From Pseudoalteromonas sp. A25 (GTDB taxonomy: Bacteria; Pseudomonadota; Gammaproteobacteria; Enterobacterales; Alteromonadaceae): a stretch of 64,000 bases of DNA. The stretch lies in NCBI RefSeq assembly GCF_009176705.1, contig NZ_AP021846.1, positions 2,016,001 to 2,080,000 of the forward strand, in the 5' to 3' direction. The position numbers and the translations under genes are program-made. This document shows positions 18,200-28,938 of the stretch, one piece after another. The notes beneath the pieces were generated by a model. That model worked only from the letters and a program-made list of their open reading frames with translations, did not search any database and was not told the DNA's origin. Position 1 is the first letter of the stretch, and every line of letters begins with the position of its first letter.

Positions 18200-18291
18200 T
18201 GATTATTCCTCAACCAGTACTTCGGAACATGAGCGTTAGTAAAAGGTCGGCTAATGACGTGACCTTGATTTAGTGTGGGGTGTAAAAACAT
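18196..18291 (-). CDS. Candidate 31-codon leader ORF upstream of the RND adaptor gene
   Basis: ATG at 18291-18289 is preceded by AGGAG with nine bases between, a good ribosome site. The frame runs 31 codons, begins MFLHPTLNQGHV and ends WLRNNQ, and its TGA overlaps the ATG of the adaptor as ATGA. It has no membrane segment and no recognisable domain. The strong ribosome site plus the exact junction argue for real translation, either as a leader peptide or to couple translation to the adaptor. Chance cannot be excluded without conservation data. Confidence 0.5.
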   Translation of the reverse strand: MFLHPTLNQGHVISRPFTNAHVPKYWLRNNQ

Positions 18292-18337
18292 AATACTCAG
18301 CTCCTAAACGTGATGGAGTGAGTGTAAATTACATACA

Positions 18338-18363
18338 GTTAAGTCGGGGTTAAGAAGGTTAAG
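18338..18363 (-). promoter_or_regulatory. Three CTTAAC direct repeats: probable response-regulator binding site
   Basis: On the minus strand CTTAAC occurs at 18358-18363, 18349-18354 and 18338-18343. The last two are separated by exactly 5 bases (11-base period, one helical turn), the layout of PmrA/QseB-type boxes for OmpR-family regulators; the first pair has a 9-base period. The site lies about 140 bases before the adaptor start and about 50 before the leader ORF. The cognate regulator is encoded in the same operon. Confidence 0.65.
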
Positions 18364-18431
18364 CTTTAAACGGTGAATAGGTTATAGCACGTTCAATTAG
18401 CGTTTTGAACGGCTATAACTGAAAGGCTTAA

Positions 18432-19136
18432 TTATGAAATTGAAGCGTTGATCTCTTGTAATGTTGCGACGGGGTCAGTTGCTTGTGTTATTGGTCTACC
18501 AATAACCAAATAATCGCTACCGGCAGCAACTGCCTTTTGCGGAGTCATTATGCGCTTTTGGTCTTGCGCGTCAGAGCCCGCAGGTCTTATGCCTGGTGTG
18601 ACTAATTTAAAAGAGTCCCCTAATTGAGACTTAAGTAATTGCGCTTCTTGCGCTGAGCATACAACACCATCAAGCCCCGCTTCTTGCGCTAATTTTGCCA
18701 AATAAATAACCTGATCTTGAGGCGTTTTTTCTATGCCTAAACGAAGCAATTGACCCTGATCCATGCTTGTTAATACAGTAACAGCGATTAGTAAAGGCGC
18801 GTTTTCTTCATACTTAGCGAGCGCTTCTTTGGCTTTTTGCATCATTTCTAAGCCACCGCTGGCATGCACATTAACCATCCAAACACCTAGTTCTGCTGCT
18901 GCAGTTACTGCCTTTGCAACAGTATTGGGAATATCGTGAAATTTTAGATCTAAAAAAACATCAAAGCCTAACGCAACTAATTCTTTAACAAATTCGGGGC
19001 CAAAGTAAGTAAACATCTCTTTGCCGACTTTTAGACGACATTGTGAAGGGGACAATTTTTTTACAAAGTTCAGTGCGGCTTGCTTATCATCGTAATCTAA
19101 TGCGATAAGCACTTTTTTGTTATCATTTTGAGACAT
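18432..19136 (-). CDS. pyrF: Orotidine 5'-phosphate decarboxylase
   Basis: Catalyses the last step of UMP synthesis. The 234-residue protein has the family length and the catalytic Asp-Lys-Asp element [20 protein letters not shown] and YLVIGRPIT are the phosphate-binding loop region near the C-terminus. It follows lapB by about 105 bases on the same strand, the usual order in gammaproteobacteria. Confidence 0.97.
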   Translation of the reverse strand: MSQNDNKKVLIALDYDDKQAALNFVKKLSPSQCRLKVGKEMFTYFGPEFVKELVALGFDVFLDLKFHDIPNTVAKAVTAAAELGVWMVNVHASGGLEMMQKAKEALAKYEENAPLLIAVTVLTSMDQGQLLRLGIEKTPQDQVIYLAKLAQEAGLDGVVCSAQEAQLLKSQLGDSFKLVTPGIRPAGSDAQDQKRIMTPQKAVAAGSDYLVIGRPITQATDPVATLQEINASIS

Positions 19137-19241
19137 AGTATTCCTACATTGACATACGGTTCAAAAATTAAGCTGGGCTTATTTGCGACGTATTATAACG
19201 GAAACTTTATCGTTTAGCCTGACATTTTACATCATTGAGCG

Positions 19242-20378
19242 CTAATAACCGTCTAATCCTTTACTGGGACCTACCGTCTCCCAATGTTTGCATGATGGGC
19301 ACAACCAATAAAGCGTATGGCTGGTAAAGCCACAATGTTGGCACTGATACTCCGGTTTAGTTGCAATGTATGAGGTTACAAGCTTATCAATTTCAGATAA
19401 GACTTCTTTAATTCGATGGTTATTATTTCCCAAAAGCTGAAGTAGAAAACTAAAACCCCTTATGGATGGTTCACGTTTGAGGCTATCTGTTAAAAAATCT
19501 ATCGCTTGTTGGAGTTGTTCATTCTCCAACAATGCTTGACAATACTTTATACGAATTAACACGCCACCTTTTGGCAACAACTCTTCAATTAAGTCATCAA
19601 ACTGATGTTTTAAATTTAACTCTACATAGCTTTGTTCTAGCTCTTTTATGTACAAAGGCGCCGTGTTAGTCGATGAAACAATGAGTTTACGCCAGTAATA
19701 AACCGCTTTAACATGATCTTGCTTCGCAAAAGCATCTTTACCTAATTCAAAAAAGGGTCGAATAGTATTGTGTTCAAGCGCGCATGCCTGTTCCATTAAC
19801 TTAGGGTTATCGTCAATCAATGCTGCTTCACAATAAAAATTGGCGATTGCTGCAAAATGTTGTTTTTTGGTAAAAATATCGCGATGAGATTCGTACATGT
19901 TTATTCCCTTTCGCCACTCTCGCATTTGTGAGTAGAGATAAATAATGGGATCTAACGCTTGTACATTATTATTTTTGACGAGTATAACAAGATGTTCTTC
20001 GGCACTGTCTAATAAGCCTGCTAAAACATAGTCTTGCGCTAACTCTAAACGACATGACGCCATATCACTGGCATTTAAATTTGGTTGATTGAGCAATAAT
20101 TCATGTATTTTTATCGCCCTGTCTAATTCGCCTCGTTTGCGAAACAAAGTAGCTAAAGTAAGATAATGTTCAACGGAATCGGCCGACACTTCGAGAAGTT
20201 CAATTAAGTGTTCGAGACCTTGGTCTTCTTCCCTATCGAGTAAATATTTAAGACCTTTGCTGTATTGAGAGGTAATTTGGCGATTAAGTTCTAGAGCTTG
20301 ATTTTTTGCACTGTTTTTGCCCATTACATAACCGTATGCGGCTGCAACAGGAAGCAGTAAAAACAACAGCTCAGTCAT
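19242..20378 (-). CDS. lapB: LapB (YciM), TPR protein regulating LPS assembly
   Basis: A 378-residue inner-membrane-anchored cytoplasmic protein with an N-terminal membrane segment (LLFLLLPVAAAYGYVMG), TPR repeats from about residue 35 to 330, and a C-terminal rubredoxin-like metal site CQHCGF...CPSCKHW. In E. coli LapB brings LpxC to FtsH and so limits LPS synthesis; the same role is expected here. The start lies 2 bases after the lapA stop, so the two are co-translated. Confidence 0.95.
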   Translation of the reverse strand: MTELLFLLLPVAAAYGYVMGKNSAKNQALELNRQITSQYSKGLKYLLDREEDQGLEHLIELLEVSADSVEHYLTLATLFRKRGELDRAIKIHELLLNQPNLNASDMASCRLELAQDYVLAGLLDSAEEHLVILVKNNNVQALDPIIYLYSQMREWRKGINMYESHRDIFTKKQHFAAIANFYCEAALIDDNPKLMEQACALEHNTIRPFFELGKDAFAKQDHVKAVYYWRKLIVSSTNTAPLYIKELEQSYVELNLKHQFDDLIEELLPKGGVLIRIKYCQALLENEQLQQAIDFLTDSLKREPSIRGFSFLLQLLGNNNHRIKEVLSEIDKLVTSYIATKPEYQCQHCGFTSHTLYWLCPSCKHWETVGPSKGLDGY

Positions 20379-20380
20379 GG

Positions 20381-20644
20381 TCAGCGTTCAGTATCAGTAG
20401 TCATTTGACGATTGCTTTTCTTAAGCCGGTAGTTCTGCCACTTCAACTTTGAAAATACCGCAACGCTTACCACACACCCAATGAATACACCTATTATAAA
20501 GCAAACACTCATTAAGGTTGATAAGGGCAACGTACTACTTGCTACAATGTAGTTGACATTAACTAAATTAGGGTTTTGAGTCCCTATCACAAACGCCAAC
20601 AAAACTAAAACAAGTGCCAATCCTTTTTGAACTACCTTGATCAA
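20381..20644 (-). CDS. lapA: LapA (YciS), DUF1049 inner-membrane protein
   Basis: An 87-residue protein with two membrane segments (VLVLLAFVIGTQNPNLVNV near the N-terminus and LMSVCFIIGVFIGCVVSVAVF) and a basic cytoplasmic tail (KLKWQNYRLKKSNRQM). It is the partner of LapB in LPS assembly control. The IQNPxxVxVNxxxA-type element of DUF1049 is recognisable in QNPNLVNVNYIVAS. It sits between ihfB and lapB, as in most relatives. Confidence 0.93.
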   Translation of the reverse strand: MIKVVQKGLALVLVLLAFVIGTQNPNLVNVNYIVASSTLPLSTLMSVCFIIGVFIGCVVSVAVFSKLKWQNYRLKKSNRQMTTDTER

Positions 20645-20664
20645 GTGTTACTCCATATATCTTG

Positions 20665-20952
20665 TTATTTAATGCTTTCGTTTACGCGGTCGCGTAGCTC
20701 TTTACCTGGTTTAAAATGAGGAACATACTTACCATCTAACTCTACTGTTTCACCTGTTTTTGGGTTGCGACCAGTGCGAGGAGAACGGTAGTGCAACGAG
20801 AAACTACCAAAGCCACGGATTTCAATTCTATCTGAGCTTGATAATGACCCTGCCATTTGTTCAAGAATTTCTTTAACTGAGTTCTCTACATCCTTTACAG
20901 GGATATGTGCATGTTGCTCTGCTAGTTGTTCTATCAATTCTGACTTTGTCAT
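20665..20952 (-). CDS. ihfB: Integration host factor subunit beta
   Basis: The beta subunit of IHF, a sequence-specific DNA-bending protein that forms a heterodimer with IHF-alpha. The length of 95 residues is standard. The minor-groove arm contains the family signature [20 protein letters not shown], with the intercalating Pro in RNPKTG. It lies downstream of rpsA, as in E. coli, but a terminator hairpin separates them. Confidence 0.97.
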   Translation of the reverse strand: MTKSELIEQLAEQHAHIPVKDVENSVKEILEQMAGSLSSSDRIEIRGFGSFSLHYRSPRTGRNPKTGETVELDGKYVPHFKPGKELRDRVNESIK

Positions 20953-20969
20953 AATGTTTCCTTAGATAT

Positions 20970-20997
20970 AAAAAGGAAGGGCTAAAGTGCCCTTCCT
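20970..20997 (-). terminator. Terminator between rpsA and ihfB
   Basis: A 9-bp stem AGGAAGGGC / GCCCTTCCT (20974-20982 with 20989-20997) is followed on the minus strand by a T run. It would end most rpsA transcripts, leaving ihfB to its own promoter or to readthrough. Confidence 0.85.
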
Positions 20998-21012
20998 GTA
21001 TAGACTTCTATA

Positions 21013-22680
21013 TTAGTCTTTTTGAGCGTTTTTGAAAGCAGCTGCCATTGCATTTTCAAATGCAGGCTCTTCTTTCTTCAACTTCTCAAGAACTTCTTTC
21101 TCTTCAGCTTCGAACATAGCTTTAACTGAAAGGCTGATAGTACGGTTCTTACGATCAACACCTAAAAATTTAGCTTCGATTTCGTCGCCTGCAGAAACAA
21201 CAGTTGTTGCATCTTCGATACGCTCTTGAGCGATGTCAGCTACACGGATGTAACCTTCAACACCTTCGATAAGCTCAACAGTTGCGCCTTTAGCGTCAAC
21301 TTCAGTCACTTTACCTTTAACAATAGCACCTTTTTTGTTTGCGTCTAGGTAGTTATTGAAAGGATCTGCTTCGATTTGCTTAACACCAAGTGAGATACGC
21401 TCGCGCTCTGGATCAACTTGTAGAACGATCGCTGTGATTTCGTCGCCTTTCTTGTACTCACGTACAGCTTCTTCACCTGGAGTGTTCCAAGAGATGTCAG
21501 AAAGGTGAACAAGACCGTCGATACCGCCGTCAAGACCGATGAAGATACCGAAGTCAGTGATTGACTTGATCTTACCAGTAACTTGGTCGCCTTTGTTTTG
21601 AAGACGAGCAAATTCTTGCCAAGGGTTAGCGATACATTGCTTAAGACCTAGAGAAATACGACGACGTTCTTCATCGATTTCAAGAACCATAACTTCAACA
21701 GTGTCGCCTAAGCTAACTACTTTTGAAGGGTGGATGTTCTTGTTAGTCCAATCCATTTCAGAAACGTGAACTAGACCTTCAACGCCTTCTTCGATTTCAA
21801 CGAAACAGCCGTAATCAGTTAGGTTAGTTACACGACCAGAAAGCTTAGCACCTTCTGGGTAACGGCCAGCGATAGCTGCCCATGGATCTTCGCCAAGCTG
21901 CTTAAGACCTAAAGAAACACGAGTTTTCTCTTTGTCGAACTTAAGAACTTTAACTGCGATTTCGTCACCAACATTTACGATTTCTGAAGGGTGCTTAACA
22001 CGCTTCCAAGCCATATCAGTAATGTGTAGTAGACCGTCAACACCACCTAAATCAACGAATGCACCGTAATCTGTAAGGTTCTTAACGATACCCTTAACTT
22101 CTTGACCTTCAACAAGGTTAGCAAGAAGCTCTTCACGCTCTTGTGAGTTCTCTGATTCGATAACTGCACGACGTGAAACAACTACGTTGTTACGCTTTTG
22201 GTCAAGCTTGATAACTTTGAACTCAAGCTCTTTACCTTCAAGGTGTGCTGTGTCACGTACTGGACGAACATCAACAAGTGAACCAGGTAGGAATGCACGG
22301 ATAGTGTCAACTTCAACAGTGAAACCACCTTTAACTTTACCGTTGATGATACCCATAACGGTTTCTTGCTCTTCGCAAGCTTTTTCAAGGCGGATCCAAG
22401 CTTCGTGGCGCTTCGCTTTCTCACGAGAAAGGATAGTTTCACCAAAGCCGTCTTCAATTGCATCTAGCGCTACATCTACTTCGTCGCCTACTGCAACTTC
22501 AAGTTCACCAGCAGCATTTTTGAATTGCTCTGCAGGGATGGCACTTTCTGATTTTAAACCAGCATCAACAAGAACGATGTTGTTCTCGATTGAGATAACA
22601 GTACCTTTAACGATAGAGCCTTGCTCTGCTTCAAAACCCTTTAGGCTTTCTTCAAATAACTGCGCAAAATTTTCTGACAT
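21013..22680 (-). CDS. rpsA: 30S ribosomal protein S1
   Basis: A 555-residue mRNA-binding ribosomal protein with six S1 (OB-fold) repeats, roughly at residues 20-86, 105-172, 190-258, 275-345, 362-432 and 449-518. Repeats 3 to 5 show [20 protein letters not shown], then [20 protein letters not shown], then [20 protein letters not shown]. The Shine-Dalgarno region before the start (GAGACG at 14 bases) is poor, as is usual for rpsA, whose translation is autoregulated through leader structure. It stands downstream of cmk, with a gap of 93 bases. Confidence 0.98.
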   Translation of the reverse strand: MSENFAQLFEESLKGFEAEQGSIVKGTVISIENNIVLVDAGLKSESAIPAEQFKNAAGELEVAVGDEVDVALDAIEDGFGETILSREKAKRHEAWIRLEKACEEQETVMGIINGKVKGGFTVEVDTIRAFLPGSLVDVRPVRDTAHLEGKELEFKVIKLDQKRNNVVVSRRAVIESENSQEREELLANLVEGQEVKGIVKNLTDYGAFVDLGGVDGLLHITDMAWKRVKHPSEIVNVGDEIAVKVLKFDKEKTRVSLGLKQLGEDPWAAIAGRYPEGAKLSGRVTNLTDYGCFVEIEEGVEGLVHVSEMDWTNKNIHPSKVVSLGDTVEVMVLEIDEERRRISLGLKQCIANPWQEFARLQNKGDQVTGKIKSITDFGIFIGLDGGIDGLVHLSDISWNTPGEEAVREYKKGDEITAIVLQVDPERERISLGVKQIEADPFNNYLDANKKGAIVKGKVTEVDAKGATVELIEGVEGYIRVADIAQERIEDATTVVSAGDEIEAKFLGVDRKNRTISLSVKAMFEAEEKEVLEKLKKEEPAFENAMAAAFKNAQKD

Positions 22681-22773
22681 ACTAAATACGTCTCATAAAT
22701 TAATATCCAATTAGCAACCATGCTGCATGGGGTAGTTAAAAAAACACCGGCATCCTGCCTGTGCATTAAAAAA

Positions 22774-23487
22774 TTAGGCTAAGCGAGATTTTTCGAGCTT
22801 TCCTGAAGTTACTGCGTCATCAAGTAAAGACATTACTTTTGTAAATACTTGCTGAGCATCCAGTTCTGTCGTATCAATCACGATTGCATCATCTGCGGGA
22901 ACAAGCGGCGCTACTTCACGATTCATATCGCGATCATCACGTGCTTTAATGTCCTCGAGCAGACCACTTAGTGTAACATCTAGCCCTTTAGCATTCAACT
23001 CCAAGTAGCGTCTATTCGCGCGCTCTTCAGCTGATGCGGTTAGATACAGCTTAATTTCGGCATCTGGAAAAACAACAGTTCCCATATCTCGCCCATCTGC
23101 AATCAAGCCTTCCTCACTTCGAAAAGCTCGTTGGCGGCGTAACAACGCTTCTCTAACGCGCGGCAAAGCCGCTACTTTAGATGCTGCTGAGCCTACTTTT
23201 TCGTCTCGAATTGTACCACTTACGTCTTCGCCTTCTAAAATGACCTTGCTATTTTTTGTAGAAGGGTCTATCAAAAACTGCACGTCTAAATTAGCGGCCA
23301 ATGGTACTAACGCCTCTTCATTGTCTAGGGCGATTTGGTGATGCAAAGCGGCAAGCGATAACACTCGATAAATAGCACCGCTGTCTAACACATCCCAATT
23401 TAACTTTTCAGCTAACAAGCGACAAACGGTTCCTTTGCCTGATCCGCTTGGGCCGTCTACGGTGATAACTGGCATAGTTGCCGGCAT
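22774..23487 (-). CDS. cmk: Cytidylate kinase
   Basis: Phosphorylates CMP and dCMP with ATP in pyrimidine nucleotide metabolism. The 237-residue protein has the P-loop [15 protein letters not shown] and the nucleotide-monophosphate-binding segment [20 protein letters not shown], followed by the Arg pair in [16 protein letters not shown] lies five bases before the ATG at 23487, which fixes the start; a second in-frame ATG four codons on is less likely. It follows aroA after 158 bases. Confidence 0.97.
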   Translation of the reverse strand: MPATMPVITVDGPSGSGKGTVCRLLAEKLNWDVLDSGAIYRVLSLAALHHQIALDNEEALVPLAANLDVQFLIDPSTKNSKVILEGEDVSGTIRDEKVGSAASKVAALPRVREALLRRQRAFRSEEGLIADGRDMGTVVFPDAEIKLYLTASAEERANRRYLELNAKGLDVTLSGLLEDIKARDDRDMNREVAPLVPADDAIVIDTTELDAQQVFTKVMSLLDDAVTSGKLEKSRLA

Positions 23488-23645
23488 TTAAACCTCCTGA
23501 AATGCTCACCTGAAATAAATCGCGAGTATTATACGCATGTAAAATGAATTTATCCTTATTAACATGTAACTTTTTGTGAGATAAGCACAAATAAGGGGCA
23601 TTTAGAGCTATTTTAGAAACAACTCTAAATGCAAAATAGACGTGA

Positions 23646-24926
23646 TTAATGGCTAATTGACGCGAGTACGTCAAAGTAGGTTGGAAAGGTTTTTGCTGTA
23701 CAACCAGGGTCATTAATAATGACTTCTTGACCACCCACTGCCACCATAGAAAAGCACATCGCGATTCGGTGGTCGTTGTACGTGTCAATGTCCGTCAAAT
23801 TCAATTTTTTAGGCGGGGTAACTTCAATATAGTCATGGCCTTCAACGACATCAGCCCCGACTTTTCTAAGCTCCGTTGCCATCGCTGAGAGCCTATCGGT
23901 TTCTTTTACGCGCCAATTGTAAATATTGCGAATAGCCGTGGGGCCTTCAGCAAATAAGGCAACGGTTGCCAGAGTCATTGCGGCATCAGGAATCGCATTG
24001 GCATCAATATCAACCCCCTTTAAATGACCTTTGCGTACAACAAGTTTTTCGTCATACCAGTCAATTTGTGCGCCAACTTGCTCCATAACGTTGGCAAAAC
24101 CGATATCACCTTGCACGCTTTGCTTACCAACTCCCCGGATCTCAACTTCACCACCAGCAATTGCCGCTGCCGCGATAAAGTAAGAAGCTGACGATGCATC
24201 ACCTTCAACCATGATCCGTGAGGGAGATTGATAGGTTTGCCCACCCTGTACTGTAAACGTTTGGTAATTATCGTTAACAACCTTCACACCAAATTGAGCC
24301 ATCACACCAATAGTTATATCAATATAGGGTTTAGATACTAACTCTCCCTTTATTCGAATAATTGTTTTGTCCGTAAACAAAGGTGCAGCCATCAAAAGCG
24401 CGGTTAAGAATTGGCTCGAGATACTACCGTCAATTTCAACCTCACCGCCATTTAGCGTCTGGCCCTGGATCAGCAATGGAGGATAATCTTTGCTTTTAGT
24501 GTATTGAATATCTGCACCAAGCGCAGTCATCGCATCAACTAAGTGCCCTATTGGGCGCTCTTCCATTCTTGGCTCACCTATGAGCTCAAAACGCCCGGCT
24601 GTAGCGGCTAGAACTGCAGTAAGTGGGCGATAAGCAGTGCCTGCATTACCCAAAAACAAAGCTTCGCTTGGAGTTTTAAGGTGGCCAGCACATCCAACTA
24701 CGCTGGCGGTTGTCTTATCGTCACTTAGTGTTACTTCAACGCCCATATGTGCAAGTGCGCCGAGCATATGACGAATATCGTCGCTATCGAGTAGATTGTG
24801 AACTTCGGTGGTGCCATCAGCAAGCGCAGCCAATAGCAATATTCTATTTGATAAACTCTTCGACCCAGGGAGCGTAACCGACCCTGATACTTTCGAGATA
24901 GGTTTAAGCGTTAACTTCTCCATCAA
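23646..24926 (-). CDS. aroA: 3-phosphoshikimate 1-carboxyvinyltransferase (EPSP synthase)
   Basis: Joins PEP and shikimate 3-phosphate in the shikimate pathway to chorismate. The protein has 426 residues, the family length. Signatures are [17 protein letters not shown] (substrate phosphate and PEP binding Lys), [12 protein letters not shown] (LGNAGTAxRPL, class I) and [18 protein letters not shown], then [10 protein letters not shown]. Its start overlaps the serC stop by 4 bases, as in the conserved serC-aroA operon that serves serine, pyridoxal and aromatic synthesis. Confidence 0.97.
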   Translation of the reverse strand: MMEKLTLKPISKVSGSVTLPGSKSLSNRILLLAALADGTTEVHNLLDSDDIRHMLGALAHMGVEVTLSDDKTTASVVGCAGHLKTPSEALFLGNAGTAYRPLTAVLAATAGRFELIGEPRMEERPIGHLVDAMTALGADIQYTKSKDYPPLLIQGQTLNGGEVEIDGSISSQFLTALLMAAPLFTDKTIIRIKGELVSKPYIDITIGVMAQFGVKVVNDNYQTFTVQGGQTYQSPSRIMVEGDASSASYFIAAAAIAGGEVEIRGVGKQSVQGDIGFANVMEQVGAQIDWYDEKLVVRKGHLKGVDIDANAIPDAAMTLATVALFAEGPTAIRNIYNWRVKETDRLSAMATELRKVGADVVEGHDYIEVTPPKKLNLTDIDTYNDHRIAMCFSMVAVGGQEVIINDPGCTAKTFPTYFDVLASISH

Positions 24927-26005
24927 CTATGCTCCTTAGCAAACTTATCCATAAATGCTACGAGCGCTTCCACCCCTTCAATTGGCATAGCGTTATAAAT
25001 ACTCGCCCTCATGCCACCGACTAAACGGTGCCCCTCAAGAGCAACTAAACCTGATTTTTCAGCTTGAACTAAAAATTCACTATTTAATGAATCATCTTTG
25101 AGCCAAAACGGCACATTCATCAAAGAACGACAATGTTTCGCGACCTTGTTGCTGTAAAACTCTGAGTCATCAATATAATCGTAAAGAATAGCTGCCTTAG
25201 TCTCGTTGTGTACCTGCATGGCTTTAACGCCACCTGTAGCTTCTAGGTGTTTAAACACTTCAGCAGCTAAATACCAAGCAAATGTTGGCGGGGTGTTATA
25301 CATACTGCCCTGTTTTGCTTCAATCGAGTAATCTAAAATTGAAGGGCGTGGTAGGCCTTTTCTTTCTAATAGTGTCTTGCGCACAATAACAATGCAAAGA
25401 CCAGAAGGACCGATATTCTTTTGAGCACCAGCGTAAATAATATCAAAGTCATCGACGTTTATTTCTCGGGATAAAATAACAGATGACATATCCGCAACAA
25501 TCGGCGCATTAGGGTGCTTTGGTACGTCAAAAATCTCAATGCCGTCGATTGTTTCATTGGGACAATAATGAATAAAAGAGGCGCGTTGTGGCAAAGACCA
25601 TTGGGATACCGGCGTGATATCAAAAACGCCCTCTTTGTCGTTACGTATATTTATACCTTCAACAGCGGTAAACTTAGCCCCCTCTTGGGTTGCTCCCGTT
25701 GACCAAATACCATTTTCAATATAGATACCCGGTGCATCATCTAAATGCAGGTTTAAGGGCACAGCCGCAAACTGCCCACGACCACCACCATGCATAAACA
25801 ACACCTCAAACTGATCAGAGATGTTCATCAAGCGTCGTAAGCTAGCTTCACATTCTTCTACCATTTTTAAAAATGGCTTTGAGCGATGGCTTACTTCCAT
25901 CACTGATACACCCAAATTTTGCCAATCCAAAAACTCTTGCTGTGCTTTTTTCATTACCTCTGGGGGTAACATCGCTGGACCTGCACAAAAGTTATATACC
26001 GTCAT
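24923..26005 (-). CDS. serC: Phosphoserine aminotransferase
   Basis: A PLP enzyme that converts 3-phosphohydroxypyruvate to phosphoserine, and also acts in PLP synthesis. The 360-residue protein starts with [14 protein letters not shown], the SerC hallmark, and the PLP Lys lies in [14 protein letters not shown]-terminal [15 protein letters not shown] is typical. It is the first gene of serC-aroA and is separated from gyrA by a terminator. Confidence 0.98.
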   Translation of the reverse strand: MTVYNFCAGPAMLPPEVMKKAQQEFLDWQNLGVSVMEVSHRSKPFLKMVEECEASLRRLMNISDQFEVLFMHGGGRGQFAAVPLNLHLDDAPGIYIENGIWSTGATQEGAKFTAVEGINIRNDKEGVFDITPVSQWSLPQRASFIHYCPNETIDGIEIFDVPKHPNAPIVADMSSVILSREINVDDFDIIYAGAQKNIGPSGLCIVIVRKTLLERKGLPRPSILDYSIEAKQGSMYNTPPTFAWYLAAEVFKHLEATGGVKAMQVHNETKAAILYDYIDDSEFYSNKVAKHCRSLMNVPFWLKDDSLNSEFLVQAEKSGLVALEGHRLVGGMRASIYNAMPIEGVEALVAFMDKFAKEHS

Positions 26006-26041
26006 TATTCCTCATTCCTAAACAACTTTATATTTACCGAT

Positions 26042-26066
26042 AAAAAAAGCGGCCGAAGCCGCTTTT
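26042..26066 (-). terminator. gyrA terminator
   Basis: The stem AAAAGCGGC / GCCGCTTTT (26045-26053 with 26058-26066) has loop CGAA on the plus strand and a T run on the minus strand. It sits just after the gyrA stop and before serC. Confidence 0.87.
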
Positions 26067-26071
26067 ATCAC

Positions 26072-28753
26072 TTATTCACCTTGTGGATCATCTGTTGTAT
26101 CCGCTGGTGTTTCCTCAGCTGCCGGCAACTCTGTGCCTTCACCTTCGGGTAGCTCTTCAACTGCTATTTCTTCGATACGTTGTAAACCAACTACTTGCTC
26201 ATCGTCAATAGTTCTGATCAAAATAACCCCTTGGGTATTACGACCAACCGTTGAAACTTCGCTTACGCGAGTACGTACTAAGGTACCACGGTTAGAGATA
26301 AGCATTATTTCATTGTTATCTTCAACCTGTACAGCACCCACTACGCTACCGTTACGCTCACTGACTTTGATAGATACCACGCCTTGTGTTGCGCGGCTCT
26401 TAGCTGGATAGTCTTCAAGCGGTGTACGCTTACCATAGCCATTTTCAGTTACAGTCAATATTGCACCATCATTTTTAGGTACTATCAATGAAACAACTTT
26501 AACGTCATCTGGCATTTTTATACCACGTACACCCGTCGCAGTTCGTCCCATAGGGCGAAGCGCTAACATCTCTTCACCAGTTTCTGGGTCAATTTTTACA
26601 GCGCCTGTTTCAGAGTCTTTGAGCTTTTCATTGAAACGAACCACTTTACCATGATCGGTAAATAGCATGATGTCGTTGCTGCCATCTGTGATATCAGCAC
26701 CAATTAAGCAATCTCCTTCATTGAGGTTAATTGCAATGATACCGCTCGCGCGCTGACGGCTATATGCTGTAAGAGGAGTTTTCTTAACCGTGCCATTGGC
26801 CGTAGCCATCAATACATATTTATCTTCTTCGTACTCACGCACAGGCAAGATAGTTGTAATACGCTCATCGGCTTCAAGTGGTAGTAAGTTAACAATAGGC
26901 TTACCGCGTGCTGCACGAGATGCTAACGGTAGCTGATATACCTTCAACCAATACATTCGCCCAGCAGTTGAGAAACACAAAATGGTATCGTGTGTATTTG
27001 CAACCAATAATCGCTCAATAAAGTCTTCATCTTTCATTCGCGTCGCTGCTTTACCTTTACCACCACGACGCTGTGCTTCGTAATCAGTCAAAGGTTGATA
27101 CTTCACATAGCCTTCATGCGAAAGCGTCACTACAACATCTTCTTCGTTGATTAAGTCTTCAAGGCTTATATCATGCGCTGCTGCGCTTATTTCAGTGCGA
27201 CGTTCGTCACCATATGTATCTTTTATGATAACAAGTTCATCACGAATTACTTCCATCAAACGCTCTGGCGAAGAAAGGATAAGTAGTAGTTCTGCAATTA
27301 ACTCTAGTAGCTCTTGGTATTCCGCTAAAATCTTCTCGTGCTCAAGACCCGTTAACTTATGTAAACGTAGGTCCAAGATAGCCTGAGCTTGCTGCTCTGA
27401 AAGGTGGTATTGACCATCACGAATACCCAGCTCTGCCGCTAACCAATCGGGACGGGCAACGTTATCTTCGCCCGCTTTATCAAGCATGGTTTTAACGGTA
27501 CCCAATTCCCATGGGCGTGCTACTAACGCAGCTTTCGCTTCAGCAGGGCTTGGCGACTTACGAATAAGCTCAATAATTGGGTCTATATTCGCAAGTGCTA
27601 TCGCTAAACCTTCAAGCGTATGCGCTCTGTCACGCGCTTTGCGCAAATCAAATACAGTACGACGCGTTACCACTTCACGGCGGTGAATGATAAACGCTTC
27701 TAACATCTCTTTTAGGTTAAAGCACTTAGGTTGGTTGTTATCAAGCGCAACCATGTTCATACCAAACACAGTTTGCAACTGAGTTTGTGCATAAAGGTTG
27801 TTTAGGATAACTTCGCCTACTTCACCACGCTTTATCTCAATAACGATACGCATACCGTCTTTGTCTGACTCGTCGCGCAGTGCACTGATCCCTTCAATCT
27901 TTTTCTCTTTAACCAGCTCAGCGATTTTTTCAATCAAGCGAGCTTTGTTAACTTGGTATGGGATCTCATGAACAATAATGGTTTCTTTACCCGTTTTCTC
28001 GTCCACTTCGATTTCAGCGCGAGCACGGATATAAACTTTACCACGTCCAGTTTTATAAGCTTGTTCAATGCCCTTTTTGCCATTGATAATCGCGGCAGTT
28101 GGGAAATCAGGACCAGGAATATATTCGATTAATTCATCAATCGTTAAATCCGGATTCTGGATCAACGCTAAACAACCATTAATCACTTCTGTTAAGTTAT
28201 GAGGTGGTATGTTAGTTGCCATACCAACGGCAATACCTGATGAACCATTAACTAATAACGCTGGTACTTTGGTTGGCAATACATCTGGGATTTGCTCTGT
28301 ACCGTCGTAGTTAGGTACAAAATCAACCGTTTCTTTTTCTAGATCAGCCAAAAGTTCGTGCGAGATTTTCGCCATACGTACTTCGGTATAACGCATAGCA
28401 GCAGCGGAGTCACCGTCTACTGAACCAAAGTTACCTTGGCCGTCAACCAGCATATAACGTAAAGAAAATGGTTGCGCCATACGTACTATCGTGTCGTAAA
28501 CCGCACTATCACCGTGTGGGTGATATTTACCGATTACATCACCGACAACACGCGCCGACTTCTTATAAGGCTTGTTCCAGTCGTTCTTCAACTCGTTCAT
28601 GGCGAATAAAACACGACGGTGAACTGGCTTTAAGCCATCACGTACGTCGGGTAATGCACGCCCAACGATTACACTCATTGCGTAGTCTAAATACGAGTTT
28701 TTGAGTTCATCTTCGATATTGACTGGCAGGATTTCATTGGCGAGATCAGTCAT
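26072..28753 (-). CDS. gyrA: DNA gyrase subunit A
   Basis: The DNA-breaking subunit of gyrase, acting with GyrB to introduce negative supercoils. The protein has 893 residues. The catalytic Tyr122 is in [10 protein letters not shown]. The quinolone-resistance region reads GDSAVYD, with Ser83 and Asp87, the sensitive wild-type state. The C-terminal beta-pinwheel contains the GyrA box QRRGGKGK. An acidic tail of about 35 residues rich in Glu, Asp and Thr closes the protein, as in E. coli. It is divergent to ubiG. Confidence 0.98.
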   Translation of the reverse strand: MTDLANEILPVNIEDELKNSYLDYAMSVIVGRALPDVRDGLKPVHRRVLFAMNELKNDWNKPYKKSARVVGDVIGKYHPHGDSAVYDTIVRMAQPFSLRYMLVDGQGNFGSVDGDSAAAMRYTEVRMAKISHELLADLEKETVDFVPNYDGTEQIPDVLPTKVPALLVNGSSGIAVGMATNIPPHNLTEVINGCLALIQNPDLTIDELIEYIPGPDFPTAAIINGKKGIEQAYKTGRGKVYIRARAEIEVDEKTGKETIIVHEIPYQVNKARLIEKIAELVKEKKIEGISALRDESDKDGMRIVIEIKRGEVGEVILNNLYAQTQLQTVFGMNMVALDNNQPKCFNLKEMLEAFIIHRREVVTRRTVFDLRKARDRAHTLEGLAIALANIDPIIELIRKSPSPAEAKAALVARPWELGTVKTMLDKAGEDNVARPDWLAAELGIRDGQYHLSEQQAQAILDLRLHKLTGLEHEKILAEYQELLELIAELLLILSSPERLMEVIRDELVIIKDTYGDERRTEISAAAHDISLEDLINEEDVVVTLSHEGYVKYQPLTDYEAQRRGGKGKAATRMKDEDFIERLLVANTHDTILCFSTAGRMYWLKVYQLPLASRAARGKPIVNLLPLEADERITTILPVREYEEDKYVLMATANGTVKKTPLTAYSRQRASGIIAINLNEGDCLIGADITDGSNDIMLFTDHGKVVRFNEKLKDSETGAVKIDPETGEEMLALRPMGRTATGVRGIKMPDDVKVVSLIVPKNDGAILTVTENGYGKRTPLEDYPAKSRATQGVVSIKVSERNGSVVGAVQVEDNNEIMLISNRGTLVRTRVSEVSTVGRNTQGVILIRTIDDEQVVGLQRIEEIAVEELPEGEGTELPAAEETPADTTDDPQGE

Positions 28754-28905
28754 TTGATTCCACTTTCCTTCAGTGTCTACCTCTTTTATGTCACACTATC
28801 GCGTGGCAAAGAGGTTGAGTTATTATTAATTCTGAACAGCCATGCTATCACACTTTTAATTAATTTACAGGCGCAAAATTTTAGTGATTTTAATCTGACC
28901 CCTCT

Positions 28906-28911
28906 TATAAT
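28906..28911 (+). promoter_or_regulatory. Probable -10 box for ubiG
   Basis: A perfect TATAAT stands 28 bases before the ubiG start in the gap between gyrA and ubiG. The -35 region is weak (no good TTGACA match at 16-18 bases). A start of transcription near 28918 would give a 20-base leader carrying GAGGAAG. Confidence 0.45.
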
Positions 28912-28938
28912 GCGCTCAGATTAACGAGGAAGTTTTTT

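Noticed and set aside
23408..23788. 126-residue minus-strand ORF across the end of aroA and start of cmk
   Set aside because: It is out of frame with two certain genes and shows no family features.
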